NCBI GenBank assembly: GCA_032871835.1
Contig: CM065300.1
Coordinates: 69,389,192-69,453,191 of the forward strand
Direction: 5' to 3'
Length of the DNA: 64,000 nucleotides
Origin: Dipteronia dyeriana
Taxonomy: Eukaryota > Streptophyta > Magnoliopsida > Sapindales > Sapindaceae
A program made the translations under genes and the position numbers. The notes below the pieces were generated by a model. The model had not been told where the DNA came from and did not search any database. It worked only from the letters and a program-made list of their open reading frames with translations. Shown piece after piece: positions 24,131 to 35,596 of this stretch. Numbering within the stretch: position 1 is the stretch's first letter; each line of letters begins with the position of its first letter.

Positions 24131-25603
24131 GTGTGTATCAAGTATTTGCATCCTATGCAAATCCTTCTTTTGACTATTGTTTCATGCATACACCAATTTG
24201 CATCCAATACAATCTCTTTTGTTATTAATTGATATATATCTTTTAATTATCATTTTCAAATATATCTAATATATTAAAAGTTATAATAAGTATTTTAAAT
24301 TTAAACTATAATTCAAATACTTAGATAAATGATTTAGTAAAAATAAAATAATCCTATTATTTTATCTTCACCTATATCCGTATATCAACTAACACCCTCC
24401 AATTAATAGTTAATTAATAATTAATAATTATCAATATAATTAAATAATCTAATTATTTAATCAATTTAACTATTAACATTCATTAATTAAATAATCTCAT
24501 TATTCAATTAATTCCCGAACAAACACGTGTCACTTTTGTAACACAATTAATTGGACAATCCAATTAATTAACCGTGACCCTTGTTACCTAAATCGATCGG
24601 GCTAGCAAGGGGACCTAATGGACCCACAGTATTTTGAGCTCCAATAATCCTCCAAATAATTAATTAAACTCTTTAATTAATATTCCTTGATTATTAACTC
24701 CGGTGTTATTCCACTAAAAACCTGAAACTGCACTCTCTCAACTGTAGATGATTTTACATAGATTGATGCTACTCGGTGTCCATCGATATAACTATTATAT
24801 ATGGTGTATTCCTCCATAATAGTTCATAATTAGAGCTGGGTCATAATGTCTGTTATACCCCTCTAATTACATATATCCTTTAAGTACCGTTGATTCTCTA
24901 ATGGACAATAAATCCTATTTCCTCACAGAATTAGGAGAGCACTCATATTATCCAAGCCCTGAATCAACCCTTAAGGGAGCTACCGTTTACTTGTCACAAT
25001 ATTGAGTGGATTCCACTATTATGTACAAACCTTCCCAGCCACAGGCCAAACCGTAATCCCAACATACGGGGCATATTGATCGGGAACTACATCCGACCTC
25101 ACCCATGGTATATCAAAGACCACGATCTAACCTGAAGGAGTCGATAAGACACTCTAAATTAAGATCACCCACATATAGTCATCATTTGTTGATATATATG
25201 AATCTCATCTGTAAACGGATCTTGGTGAGAGATTCATATAGATCATGGCCCAGTCCTATATGATCACATCATACAAGGTGCCTCCATTCTCATATCTTCA
25301 TATGAATGATTCAGGATAGAATCACCATACATTACATAATGGACCGCAACTATAGATTAACCACAAATAAAGTACCCGGCTTTATTTGCTATCTATGGAC
25401 TCTTTAGATTGCATGTCTCTTATTGTATCTATCTATATATGACACTCATATACACAGTTCGAGATTACATCCGGCAATCTTGGATGTTAAATATATGCAA
25501 AAGTTATAAAATAAACAACACAACTAGAATGAGTTGAACTTTTTCTTTTATTTATTTCATAAATCCATTTACAAATTAAATCTTTAGGGCATAAACCCCA
25601 ACT
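23443..25603 (-). mobile_element. Solo LTR, 2161 bp, with 5-bp target duplication
   Basis: Begins TGTTGGAACCCC and ends ACCCCAACT, nearly inverted termini (TGTTGG/CCAACT). It is flanked by AATTA on both sides (23438-23442 and 25604-25608). The minus orientation is inferred from the GGGGTTTATGCCC start, a common plant LTR beginning. It contains two long TA runs and TTGCTTCAC repeats. There is no internal domain, so this is an LTR-LTR recombination product. Confidence 0.75.
23917..24128. repeat. TTGCTTCACACATATATA repeats with two (TA)n runs in the solo LTR
   Basis: TA runs lie at about 23933-23967 and 24079-24126. Between them are four to six units of TTGCTTCAC plus an ATATATATTCATGCC-like spacer. 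Tyr/Ile-rich translations in three frames are artefacts of these runs. Confidence 0.85.
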
Positions 25604-26810
25604 AATTAAACACACCAGTCATACCAAATTAAACACACCATTCATACCCAATTAAACACACTAGTCCTACTCAATTAAACACACCATTCATACCCAATTA
25701 AACACACCCGGTAATACCCAATTAAACACACCGGTTCACAACAATTACACACATCAATTCAACACACCATCTTTCAAGACATTGTTGTGAGTGTCAATCA
25801 ACTTTCAAGCTATTTTTTATTTTCTATTTTCTCTAACATATGATGAAACATATGTTGAAGCTAAATACCCACAAATCATGCTAAAAATTTAAACATGCAA
25901 ATCACGCTAAATACCAAATATAAAAAACACTCTAAAGCTTCTAGATTTTTCAATGTATCTATGGAAATCACAAGTTCAAAACAATTTCAAAATCAATCAC
26001 ATGTGAACAAAATCAATTTCTTAAAATCCCTCCTCAAATTTCAAAATCTATTACAAGTGAACAAAATCGATTTGTTAACAACTTAACAAAATCAATTTGA
26101 TAATGTTTAAATGAAAATCAATTTCGAAATCAATCAACCAAAGACCCAATCTTCAGTTGAAACCCTAAAATCAATTGTCAAGGGGAGGTGCTTACTGTTG
26201 TTGACTTGACGGTGTCATCTCCGTCGCCACATCATCGTCGGTGGCACCTCGTGGTGGTCGTCGGCAGCGGAGCAGGTCTCGCGAAGTCGTCGGCTCTCGT
26301 AGCAACTCATCTCTCACGTTTCGTCGTTGGCCCTGGTCTCTCTCACCGTCGTCGTCGCCGTCTGCATGTCCTACTCGCCTCCTCATCGTCATCGAGTCAT
26401 AGTGGTCGTCGTCGTCCGGTGTGGTCTCTCACAACTCGTCAGTTTGGTAACAGAGTCTCTCACAAGTCTCTCACAACTATTGGTTTTGGGGATTGTGTTT
26501 TGTATTTGTTTTTTATTTCAATTCTTTACTAATTCATTTTCAATTTATTTTTTGTTTTTTCAATTCATTATCACTGAAGGGCAATTTTATCCCAAATGTG
26601 GAAAGATTGGTAAAAACAATAAACACACTAATTTTTTGGTTACTTTTAAAGTTCTCCCTCAATTAATTGATAAATTACTATTATTAATTAATTGATAAAT
26701 AAATTTATTTAATTATAAGTGAATTTTCTTAAGGTTTTTTTCTAAGACGTTTTGGGCGCTGTTTTGTGATTTCGAGCCTTCTCTGATCAGATTTTGATCT
26801 TATGTTCTTC

Positions 26811-27300
26811 ATTAAAGTTGTAGATCATAAAATTTTATGCAACATGGAATCGAGAATCTGATGATTTAGAGTTTTCTGCATAGAGTTACGTCCATTTTAA
26901 GTTTCTGCACTGGTTTGTCTTTTATTTTAGGGTTACACTGTCGTTTTACTTTTTTGGCCCTCTTCCGGTTTGATTCTGTTCATTTTTTCTTCTTTAAGAT
27001 TGTATATCGTGATTTTTTATGCAATTTAGAATCAAGAAACTTGTAATTTGGGGTTTGTTGCACTGAGTTACATTCGTTTCAAGATTTTCTATTTTGGTTT
27101 GTTTTTTTGATAGATGAGGGATCCCTAAATACAGTGAATATTGGTCGCTGCTCAGTGTTTTGTCAATGATACAGTGTTTCCATTACATACTACGGTGATT
27201 CGCTACAGTGTTCCGTCATTGCTACAGTGTTTTCATTAGATGCTACAGTGATTAGCTACAGTATTTTCTGCGACAGTGATTCGCTACAGTACTTGGTGAG
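26811..27300 (+). repeat. Tandem repeats in the LINE 5' region
   Basis: Two diverged copies of a unit with period 181 bp (AAAGTTGTAGATCAT..TTTTATGCAA.. at 26811, matching from 26992) end in GAGTTAC.TC.GTTT..AAG. They are followed by five or six GCTACAGTG(A/T)TT motifs (about 27155-27290). There is no clear ORF1 start codon; the DUF4283 reading opens near 27227. Confidence 0.6.
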
Positions 27301-29106
27301 TGGAGTGAATTCCTCTTCTCAGGTTGTTCCTCTTATATCTGGTGAGGTGTGTGCTAGAGGTAAAGTTGTTGTTGGCGGGGTGGATCCGCCTGTTGGTAGC
27401 TTCTTGCCTACATCATCTATTAGGGGTTCTTCTTTTACGAATCTTTTTAAGATTGCCCCGATTCCAGGGGATTATATTTATGGTCCTTCGATTCTTTCAA
27501 AAAAGGGTGGTTATATGGCTGTTCGGGTGGATCCCTTTGCTTATAAATCTAGATTGGAAGCTTGTAAGTATTCTCTCATTGGCCGGGTTATCCTTTCTAA
27601 TCGTGAGAAGCCTTGGAAGTTGGTTGATCTTAAAGCCAAGTTACAGTCTGTTTGGAAGCTGAACTCTGCTTGGAGGTTGATTTCTTTAGGTAAGGGGTAC
27701 TTTCAAATTATGTTGAATTCAGATGTTGACAAGAATATGATTTAGAGTTTGGGGTCTTTTAGTCTTAAATCAGGTGTTTTAAGGCTTCAGCCTTGGATTC
27801 CACATTTTAATCCGGCATTACAATAGTCTTCAAATGCTCAGGTTTGGGTCCGTTTTAATGATCTTTCATGGGAATATTGGCATTCGAAGATTGTCTCTGA
27901 TTTAGCTAAAGGGATCGGAGTGCCTTTACGACTGGATATGGCTACTGTGGAAGTGATTTTGGATATTTTACACGTGTTCTGGTGGATATTGATGTGTCTA
28001 ATGTGCCTCCATCTTCTTTCCTTCTTGAGAGAGATGATTCTTATAGTTCTTTTATTTCAGTGGAATACGAGAATCTTCCAGCTTTCTGCTCTACTTGTTC
28101 ATTTATTGGTCATTTGCCCACCGCTTGTGGTTGAAACAAATCCGGCAAAGTGATTTCTGTTAACTCTTGTAAGCCTGATTCAGCTAGAGATGGTCCATCC
28201 ACGATTGTTGTTGATGAGGGGTTTCAGATTCTCCAAAACCGTGCTCTAAACTAGTTTATCGTCCTATTTCTAGTACTCGGACGGAAGTTTCGGTTTCTAA
28301 TGTCTTTGCCGCCATTCAGAAGGATTTAGGGTCTCTGGATTCTATAGTGGTTCATTCTTCTACAGGTTCAGATCCGGTTTTGAGTATGGGTTCTTCTACT
28401 TGTGTAGTTGCTTCACCAAGTTTAACTTTTTTGGTGGGTCTTACTATTTCAGTGGTGGCTGCATAGGTTGGTCAGCCCCAACAAGGGGGGTGAAACGATG
28501 ATTCTCTTAATGATGTTTTGTTAGCTTCTTCAGATCCGGTTGTTTCAGCTATTTTATCTGATTCTACATCATTAACAGTTTCTCATGATCAGCAGTCTAA
28601 GAGTGTTAATGTAATCCCGATAGTTCCTAGGTTCTCAACAGTAGTCCTGGTTTCTATTGTCTTGGTGGTTCATGACTCTCCTGTGGATATTAGGTCTGAT
28701 TTGAGTTTGGATTTGTTAGTGGGTCAGACTTCTTCCTTTTCGGGATCTGAGATGATATTGGAGTCCTCTTCTACTTCGGGTCTGGTTTTTGATGGTCATT
28801 CCACTGCTCCGAACCAGTCTCTTTCCGTCATAGATTTATTGGTTCAGACGGTTCCTACTACTGTAGGACCTTTCTCACTTCAGCGTCCGTCGATTCTGCA
28901 TGCTACTCATGGGGTTAGGAATGAATGTTCGGGATCTTCTCAGATTTACTTTTTGGTTATTGCTTCTACCTAGAGTTCTAGACTTTCGGCCTCTAACTCC
29001 CAGGCTGAGCTCCGTCTCATTGCTGGCTCTTCATGGGCTTCTCAAACTGAGGTGGAAGAATTAGATGATAGCAATATTTCTTAGAGGACGACGATGATTA
29101 CATGTA
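27227..29106 (+). pseudogene. LINE ORF1: DUF4283 and CCHC zinc-knuckle protein, degenerate
   Basis: The DUF4283 core reads GYMAVRVDPFAYKSRL, then YSLIGRVILSNREKPWKLVD and LISLGKGYFQIMLN (27510-27740). It continues past TAG at 27743-27745 and TAG at 27824-27826. A zf-CCHC_4-type knuckle, CSTCSFIGHLPTAC, lies at about 28090-28132. A long Ser/Thr/Val-rich tail follows to about 29100 with more stops and frame changes. In LINEs such proteins bind the element RNA. It is not translatable as it stands. Confidence 0.75.
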
Positions 29107-29160
29107 GGCTGACGAAGCTAAAGTCCAAGATGAAGAGTTCTTCTGGAATTTCCAATTATT

Positions 29161-32100
29161 AGGGTCCTTTTCTTGAATTGTCATGGTATTGAGAATGAGT
29201 CTATGAGGTGTGTTCTTAGAGATTTGTGTCTTTTACACCGACCTTCTTTGGTCTGTATTGTTGAGCCTATTGTAGCTTTTACTTCTATCTCTTATTGTTT
29301 CTGGTCTTCTCTCAGTCTTCATTTAGTGGGCTTGAATGATAGGGGTGGTCTTTTACTGACGATTTGGGTATTTTCTTGTGATTCTTTTTCTGATGCTTAG
29401 ATTGTCCTGTTTCATGAGCAGCAGCTTACTGTTTTAATCACGGTTAACTTTTGGTTGCATTATTTCACTTTTGTTTATGCGAGTACATCGACGGTTGTCC
29501 GAAGATCGCTTTGGCAGTCTTTTCGGGACATGGTCAGCTTGGTTTCTTCCTCTAGGTTGGTTATAGGTGATTTTAACGCGGTTTTGGGAGCTCATAAGTC
29601 TTTAGGCCTTCATGTTCCAGCTTGTAGCTCCTGTGAGGATTTCAAGTCTGTTATTGAGGATTGTGATTTGGTTGGTGTTCGATCCCAGGGTGCTCATTTT
29701 ACTTGGGCTCGAGGTTGTTATCCTTGTACTAGAGTTGAGAGAAGGTTAGATAGAGCTTTGGTTTCTGAGGGTTGTATTTTCTGTTGGCGGGACATTTCTT
29801 ATATGGCTCTCCCTCGTAGATTATTGGATCATTGTCCGTTGGTGATTCAGTTGTCGGATATTGTGAACTTTAGTCCTAGGCCTTTCCGGTTCCAGAGCAT
29901 GTGGTTGGATCACCCAGATTTTATGCCTTTAGTTCGTCGTATTTGGAGTTCCTCTTATGTGGGTAATGCTCCTTAGGTGGTTATCAACAAGTTGAAGAGG
30001 TTAAAGAATGCACTAAAGACTTGGAATTGGGAGGTTTTCGGGGATCTAAATTCTAAGATTTCTAGCAAATCAGTAGAGCTTCAGTCTATTCAGCTTCAGA
30101 TGTCTAATATGGGTTTTTCAGAGAAGCTTTTCTTGGCCGAGTCTCGAGTTCATCATGAGCTTGATGGGTTGTTACACAGACAATAGTGCTTTTATCATGA
30201 TCGGTCAAGAGTGAAGTGGCTACAAGATGGTGACCGTAATTCATCATTCTTTCATGCCTCTGTTAGACGTAGTCAGTACCAGAACGTTTTGTTTTCTCTT
30301 TCGATTAATGGGGATTTTAGTGATGACTGTTTGATTATCAGGGATCATATCATCGAGTTTTATTCTAATCTATTTTCTTCGGATTCTTCTCGGGTTGAGA
30401 CAGATTTCTCGGTGGTGGAGGATGTGATTCCTTCTTTGGTGACTGATGTGGAAAATGCTTTTCTGATTAGCATTCCTTCGACGGACGATATCCATGATGT
30501 GGTTTTTACTATGGATGCAGCCTCTGCTCCTGGGCCAGACGGTGTCTCTGGAAGGTTCTATCAGCTTTGTTGGGATGTGGTGGGTAGTGACGTGGTTCTT
30601 GCGGTTCAGGACTTTTTCCGTACAAGGGTTATTTTTCCAGGATTGAACTCCAGTTTCATTGTTCTTCTTCCGAAGCAGAAGGATTTGATTTCGATAGATT
30701 AGTTTCGTCCGATTGTGCTTAGTAACTTCTTGTTCAAAATCTCTTTCAAAATTTTGGCAGATCGGTTAGCTTAGATTACAGATAGGATAGTCTCTCCTTA
30801 TCAGTTTGGGTTTATTCGGGACCGTCACATTGAGGATTGTATCGCTTTAGCTTCTGACTGTGTGAATTTGTTGTATAAGAAGTGTTATGAAGGTAATTTG
30901 GCCATGAAGATAGATATCCGTAAAGCTTTCGATACTTTGGATTGGTCTTTTCTTCATAGAGTGTTTCAAGCTTTTGGGTTTTCTCCAATTTTTATGGATT
31001 GGATTGACTGCATCCTAAGATCTTCGAGGCTTTCGGTGTTGATTAATGGGTCCCCAGAGGGTTATTTTCATTGTTCTAGAGGGGTTCGTCAGGGTGACCC
31101 TCTATCCCCTCTCTTGTTTGGTATTGCGGAGGATTTCCTTAGTAGACTGTTGTCGAGGATGGTGGATTTTTCTCATTTATTGCCTATTTCTTCTCCGAGG
31201 GGATTTTCTGCTCCTACTCATTTGTTTTATGCAGATGATGTTCCGATTTTTTACATAGGCACGGTTCGGAATCTGAAGAATATCATGAGTGCTTTTGAGG
31301 TTTATGGTAACATTTCAGGTCAGCTAGTTAATTGAGGTAAGTCATCTATCTATTTTGGATCTTCTGTTTCCCCTTCCCGGATTGGTAGATTACAGTTCTT
31401 GGTTGGTATACAGATTGGTCGGTTGCCTTTCTCATACTTGGGGGTACCGTTATTTCGAGAAAAGCCCAAGAAGTCCGTGTTACAGCTTATAGCGGATAAA
31501 ATCCTATCTAAGTTTGCTAATTGGAAGGGGAAAGCCCTTTCTTTGGCCGGTCATGCTACTCTGATCAAGTCGGTCATTATGGGATCCTTTGTGCATTCAT
31601 TCATGATTTACAAATGGCCTTCTTCTTTGCTACGGATGGTTAATCGTAAGTTGAGAAATTTGTTATGGACAGGTTCTTGTGAGGAGACTAAACTGATTTG
31701 GGTTGCTTGGGGTCGTTGTTGTAAGCCTTACTCTCAAGGTGGTCTTGGTTTGAAGGATATGGGGTTACTGAATGATTCTCTTTTAAGGAAGCTCACCTGG
31801 AAGTTTATGACCTCTAAGGTTTTTACTTTTTTGTTTCTGAGGGAGCGGTATCTCACGCAGCTTCGGAAATCTCATGGGGGGTATGTCACTTCGTCGATTT
31901 GGCCTTCTTTCCACTCTAACTATTCAGATCTTCTCAAAGAGGGCATTTGGCTCATTGGAGAGAATTCTCAGCGAGATTTTTAGCACGATAATTGGTTGGG
32001 GGTTCCCATTCTTTAGCTTCTGGGAATTCCTGATTACTTGGCTACCCTTCTCAAGGCAAGGGTTTCTGATTTTATTTATGAGGGTAAGTGGGTTCTTGAC

Positions 32101-33304
32101 TATAGTTTTCGAGTCTGTTTTCCAGATCTATGTTCTCGGATCGATAGCGTTGCTATCTCTCCAGTTACAGATTCTTTGGTGTGGGCTCATTCTCTGGATG
32201 GGCAAGTTTCTTGCAAGTCGGCTTATTCTTGTATGATTCGTGACTCTCCGCAAGTCCCTTGGTGGAGAGATGTTTGGTGTCGTTTTATCCCTCCATCCCG
32301 GTCAACTTTGACATGGCTTCTTTTGTTGAATCGGCTTCCTACAGAGGATCGCTTATGTCGGGGCTGGGTTTCACTTAGCTTCCCGATGCAGTGTTTGTGG
32401 GGTTAGCAGTGAGTCGTCTGATCATCTTTTCATTCAATGCCCCTTAGCGGTTGCTCTTTGTGAGGCGGTTTTCTCAGCTTTTCAGCGACGTATTTCTACC
32501 GATACGTGGAGTTCGTTCTTCTCTCAGGCCATGTCAGTTTTGTTTAGCGATCAGGTGCGTGTTTTATGGAAGACAACTATTCATGTTGTGGTTTGGAGTG
32601 TGTGGCTTGCCCGTAACCAGTGGATTTTTAAGAGTAAGACTATGGATTTCAGATCTGTTTTGTCTTTTGTTTGGCTTGTGGTGTCTGACGCTAATCGGTT
32701 AGAGATTGGGTGTATGCATAATTGTGTAGATGATCTTTTGATTCTTCATACTTTTGATCTTCGTGATCGTCTGGCTAGGGCCCCTGTTATCAGGAGTGTG
32801 ATTTGGTCGCCTCCGGCTCCTGGTTGGACCAAAGTTAAAACTGATGGTGTTGCCCTGAGTTCTCCAGGTGCTGGGGGTTGTGGGGGTATTTTCTGAAATT
32901 GTATAGCTTTTGTAAAGGGTTGTTTTGCTGTTCCTCTTGATCATGTGTTTGCATTTGAGGCGGAACTTCTTGCAGCTTCGATAGCTATTAATTTTGCTTG
33001 GCAGAATGGGTGGCATCGGATCTGGCTTGAGAGTGATTCTTCTTATATGGTTCAACTGCTCTCCTCTCGCTCTGAACAGGTTCCTTGGCGGATTCGACAG
33101 GCTTGGCAATGCTGTATCTATCAGATATCAAAAATGGAGTTTCAGGTTTCTCATATCTTTAAGGAGGGGAATCAGGTTGCAGACGATCTTTCTAAGCATG
33201 TTTTGGGGTTAGAGATCGATTCGTGGTGGGTAAACTCCCCGTCTTTCTGCTCTTTATTGGTTGACAATGATTGTATGGGTAGAGAGTCTTTTCGTTTTTC
33301 TTGA
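29161..33304 (+). pseudogene. LINE ORF2: AP endonuclease, reverse transcriptase, RNase H (degenerate)
   Basis: Endonuclease at 29173-29880: FLNCHGI, CIVEP, VIGDFNAVLGAH, RLDRAL, LDHCPLV (the usual SDH is LDH). RT at 30211-32000: WLQDGDRNSSFFHA, AASAPGPDGVSG, MKIDIRKAFDTLDW, GVRQGDPLSP and LFYADDV, so YADD is kept. zf-RVT lies at about 32380-32460, and RNase H at 32837-33304 keeps its D-E-D-D residues (KTDGVAL, FEAELLAA, LESDSSY, QVADDLS). From 29173 to about 32350 everything is in one frame, broken only by stops at 29398, 29974, 30184, 30700, 30772, 31333, 31981 and 32014. A single-base shift near 32355 moves to the frame that runs through RNase H, where there is a TGA at 32894. Confidence 0.88.
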
Positions 33305-33624
33305 TGTTTTTTGTTTTTATGGCCTGCGTGCCAATGTTTTTATTAGGATTGTTTCCCTTTGTTTTTGTGTTAATCTAGCATTTGTTACTTTTCATTTTAT
33401 TATTTTTATATTATTGATAGATACTGTCTTGGGGTTTTTCAACATATGATCGCTTGTGATGCTTTTTCCCTCTTGGTCAGTCCAATTTTATCAAAAAAAA
33501 ATTCAATGTGTATTAGTTTATTTAATTTCTAAGCATGCATTTTACTCATTTAATCAATTAAGATTCATTGTACAGTATACATTTCACCAATTAAAGATTC
33601 GTTGACAACATCACCAATATTTTC

Positions 33625-34162
33625 TAGGGGTGACTATGGTTCGATTCAATTCGATTTTAGGTCAAACCCAATTAAACCTAAAATATTTCGATTTATCCGA
33701 AATTGAACCGGTTTAAACCTAATAAGAAATGGGAACCGAATTGAATTGAACCTATTTTAATCGATTCGATTCGGTTCGATTCAATTTGGTTTTGGGCCTA
33801 ATGGGCCGGCTAACTTAATGGGTTTTTTGAATTTTTTTTAACATTAATGGGTTGTTGGATGCTAATTTTGGACATTAGAATAACCAAAAAACCCAAATCA
33901 AACATAACTTAAAAATATATTAAAAAGAAAAATTAGTTAAAAACATATTACCCTTAAATATATTAAATATATTAGATTTTGTTTTTACTTATACACTTGG
34001 TTTATTCGGTTCAATCCGGTTTTGAGAAAATCAAATCGGTTTGAACCGAAAAAAAATTTGATTTTCAACTTTTAAACTAGTTTAAACCGAATTACCCTTA
34101 CGAATCGAATCGAATCGAATACCCTTTTTTCGGTTCGAATCGCAACTTAATGCCCACCCCTA
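33625..34162. mobile_element. 538-bp hAT-type MITE with perfect 8-bp target duplication
   Basis: TIR TAGGGGTG at both ends, inverted. It is flanked by ATATTTTC on both sides (33617-33624 and 34163-34170). The interior carries GATTCGATTCGGTTCGATTC- and AACCGAATTG-like motifs in both orientations and an AT-rich middle. It is non-coding. Confidence 0.9.
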
Positions 34163-34170
34163 ATATTTTC

Positions 34171-35596
34171 CCAGCAACGAAGTTGTTTGACGATAATTCA
34201 ACAACACTGGAGCCTATTATATGCAAAACAATTACCAAAACATCAATGACACTAAATAATTTCTTGTTATAGTATGAGAATTCGATCCCAAAACTTTTGA
34301 GTACATTACAAAAAAATTAAAGATAAGATCCTACTAGACTTAAATGTCTAGAAAAATTAATAAAAGACAAGCATCAGAAAATTTATATTTCAAGAAACAT
34401 ATAGTCAACCTTATAATAATTATTAATATATGGAGGAATAAGTGGATATGACCCCGGTTAGATTTTGTTCCGGTTTTGAAGGAACCGGAACCAAAACCTT
34501 CTTGATGGGTATTTTTTTTTTCTCATTACAAAAATAACATTTTATTTATTAAGAAATAAAATGTTAGAAAGGACATCGTACAGTATCCATGTTCAAGTAA
34601 ATATGTTTTCCTTTGTCTTCTTCTCCTTTTTATATATATTATGTTTCTTTTCATTTATCTTATTTATTCGATGTGAGATGTGAGACTGAATCACCCTTTC
34701 CGTTCATTCATATAACATAATGATATTATCTTAAGTCTCAAATTCTTCTTCAAATATGGAAAACATGGAGAAAGTTAGGAGGTCTATTGAGATCTATTGA
34801 AATTAAGTAATTTTTTTGTTAAAAGAGAAAAATCAAATATGCCATCTCTTCCTCTTCCGTTGTCACCCAAGCTTCAATTCCATTACCATCTTTTTCATCT
34901 AGAACAAAAATAATATATATATATATCATCAAATATCATTCACATATTCTTCTTACTTAATCTCGATCATAGAATGATTGTTTATAACTATAGTTGTATT
35001 CAAACCCACATCCCACATTAGAGAAATCAGAGCAATGAAGAGAGATCTAACCTATAAAGGAGGATAAGGCATAGAAAAACATGCTTATCTAGACAGGGGT
35101 TATGTGTCACGGCACAATTTTCTTCTGTGTCTTTTCACTTTTCAACATTTTGTTTTAATAAATAAACTGTCATTTTTTGTAATAATTTTTTAAAAGAAAA
35201 GATGGTTCGGTTCCACGGTTGAAACTGAACCGCGATCATGTCTAGGAATGAGTGAGATTACATATTCTTAATTTCTTACAAAGAAATCTTAGAAATTTAT
35301 TACATTATATTTTAATCACAATTATTAATTTATTTCTTTGACCAAAGTTGGTAGCAGCTACGAGCCCGGCAGGATATATAAAAGAAATAATTAATGTATC
35401 TAGCTAGTATTAAATTAGAGAGATTTTATGTCAAAGTATAACTTAATCCATGGTTTAAACTTCTAACAAAATAGATTCTTTTCCTACAGGAGTCCATTTT
35501 TCCCCCTTAGAGACCGTATGCCATAAGTCCAGAATTTTCAACAGAAAAACAGTGATGATGCAAAATTCAATGAGAAATTATGAAACTCATGACTGA
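34171..35596. other. AT-rich region 3' of the SCPL gene; no gene seen
   Basis: Two GGTTC/GAACC-rich patches (34455-34500 and 35205-35245) face each other and may be the ends of another decayed element. The stretch 34985-35170 resembles 7728-7916. No coding sequence and no clear transposon boundaries. Confidence 0.35.

Larger units (their letters stand above)
22500..25765. repeat. Inverse (CCAATTAAACACACC) array of element B, split by insertions
   Basis: Segments at 22500-22792, 23399-23442 and 25604-25765 carry the complementary core AATTAAACACACCGGTCATA. Removing the MITE (22793-23398) and the solo LTR (23443-25603) leaves one continuous array. Confidence 0.85.
18288..26660 (+). mobile_element. 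Element B: 8.4-kb non-autonomous TIR element, relative of element A, with two nested insertions
   Basis: Starts GAGGAATATCTC and ends GTTCTCCCTC. The two ends align as imperfect inverted repeats of about 125 bp through GTTTATTGTTTTTA..CC and GACAAAATTGCCC. It contains a large forward TTTAATTGGG array (about 19600-20690), a middle region (20700-22500), and the inverse array (22500-25765). The inverse array is interrupted by a hAT-type MITE and a solo LTR. Near 20812-20920 a short plus-strand reading, MKLIINSGGKRMKNVYEGG, follows a good 3' splice-like site and resembles the N-terminus of mudrA proteins. This supports, weakly, a MULE origin. No full transposase is present. Confidence 0.65.
26661..33498 (+). 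mobile_element. L1-type LINE with RNase H (plus strand), inactive
   Basis: It has a 5' region with tandem repeats, ORF1 (DUF4283 plus zinc knuckle), ORF2 (endonuclease, RT, zf-RVT, RNase H), a short 3' UTR and an A-run tail at about 33489-33498. The exact 5' limit is uncertain; it follows directly on element B. The order and RNase H are those of plant L1 elements. A related element in the opposite orientation lies at 39344-about 45400. Confidence 0.85.

Noticed and set aside
23158..24232. Proline/glycine-rich and Tyr/Ile-rich readings as small proteins
   Set aside because: They are translations of G runs and TA microsatellites.
27227..32896. Reading TAG as an amino acid (amber recoding) in the plus LINE
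   Set aside because: Plant nuclear genes do not use such a code, TGA stops and a frameshift are also present, and methylation-linked decay explains the pattern.
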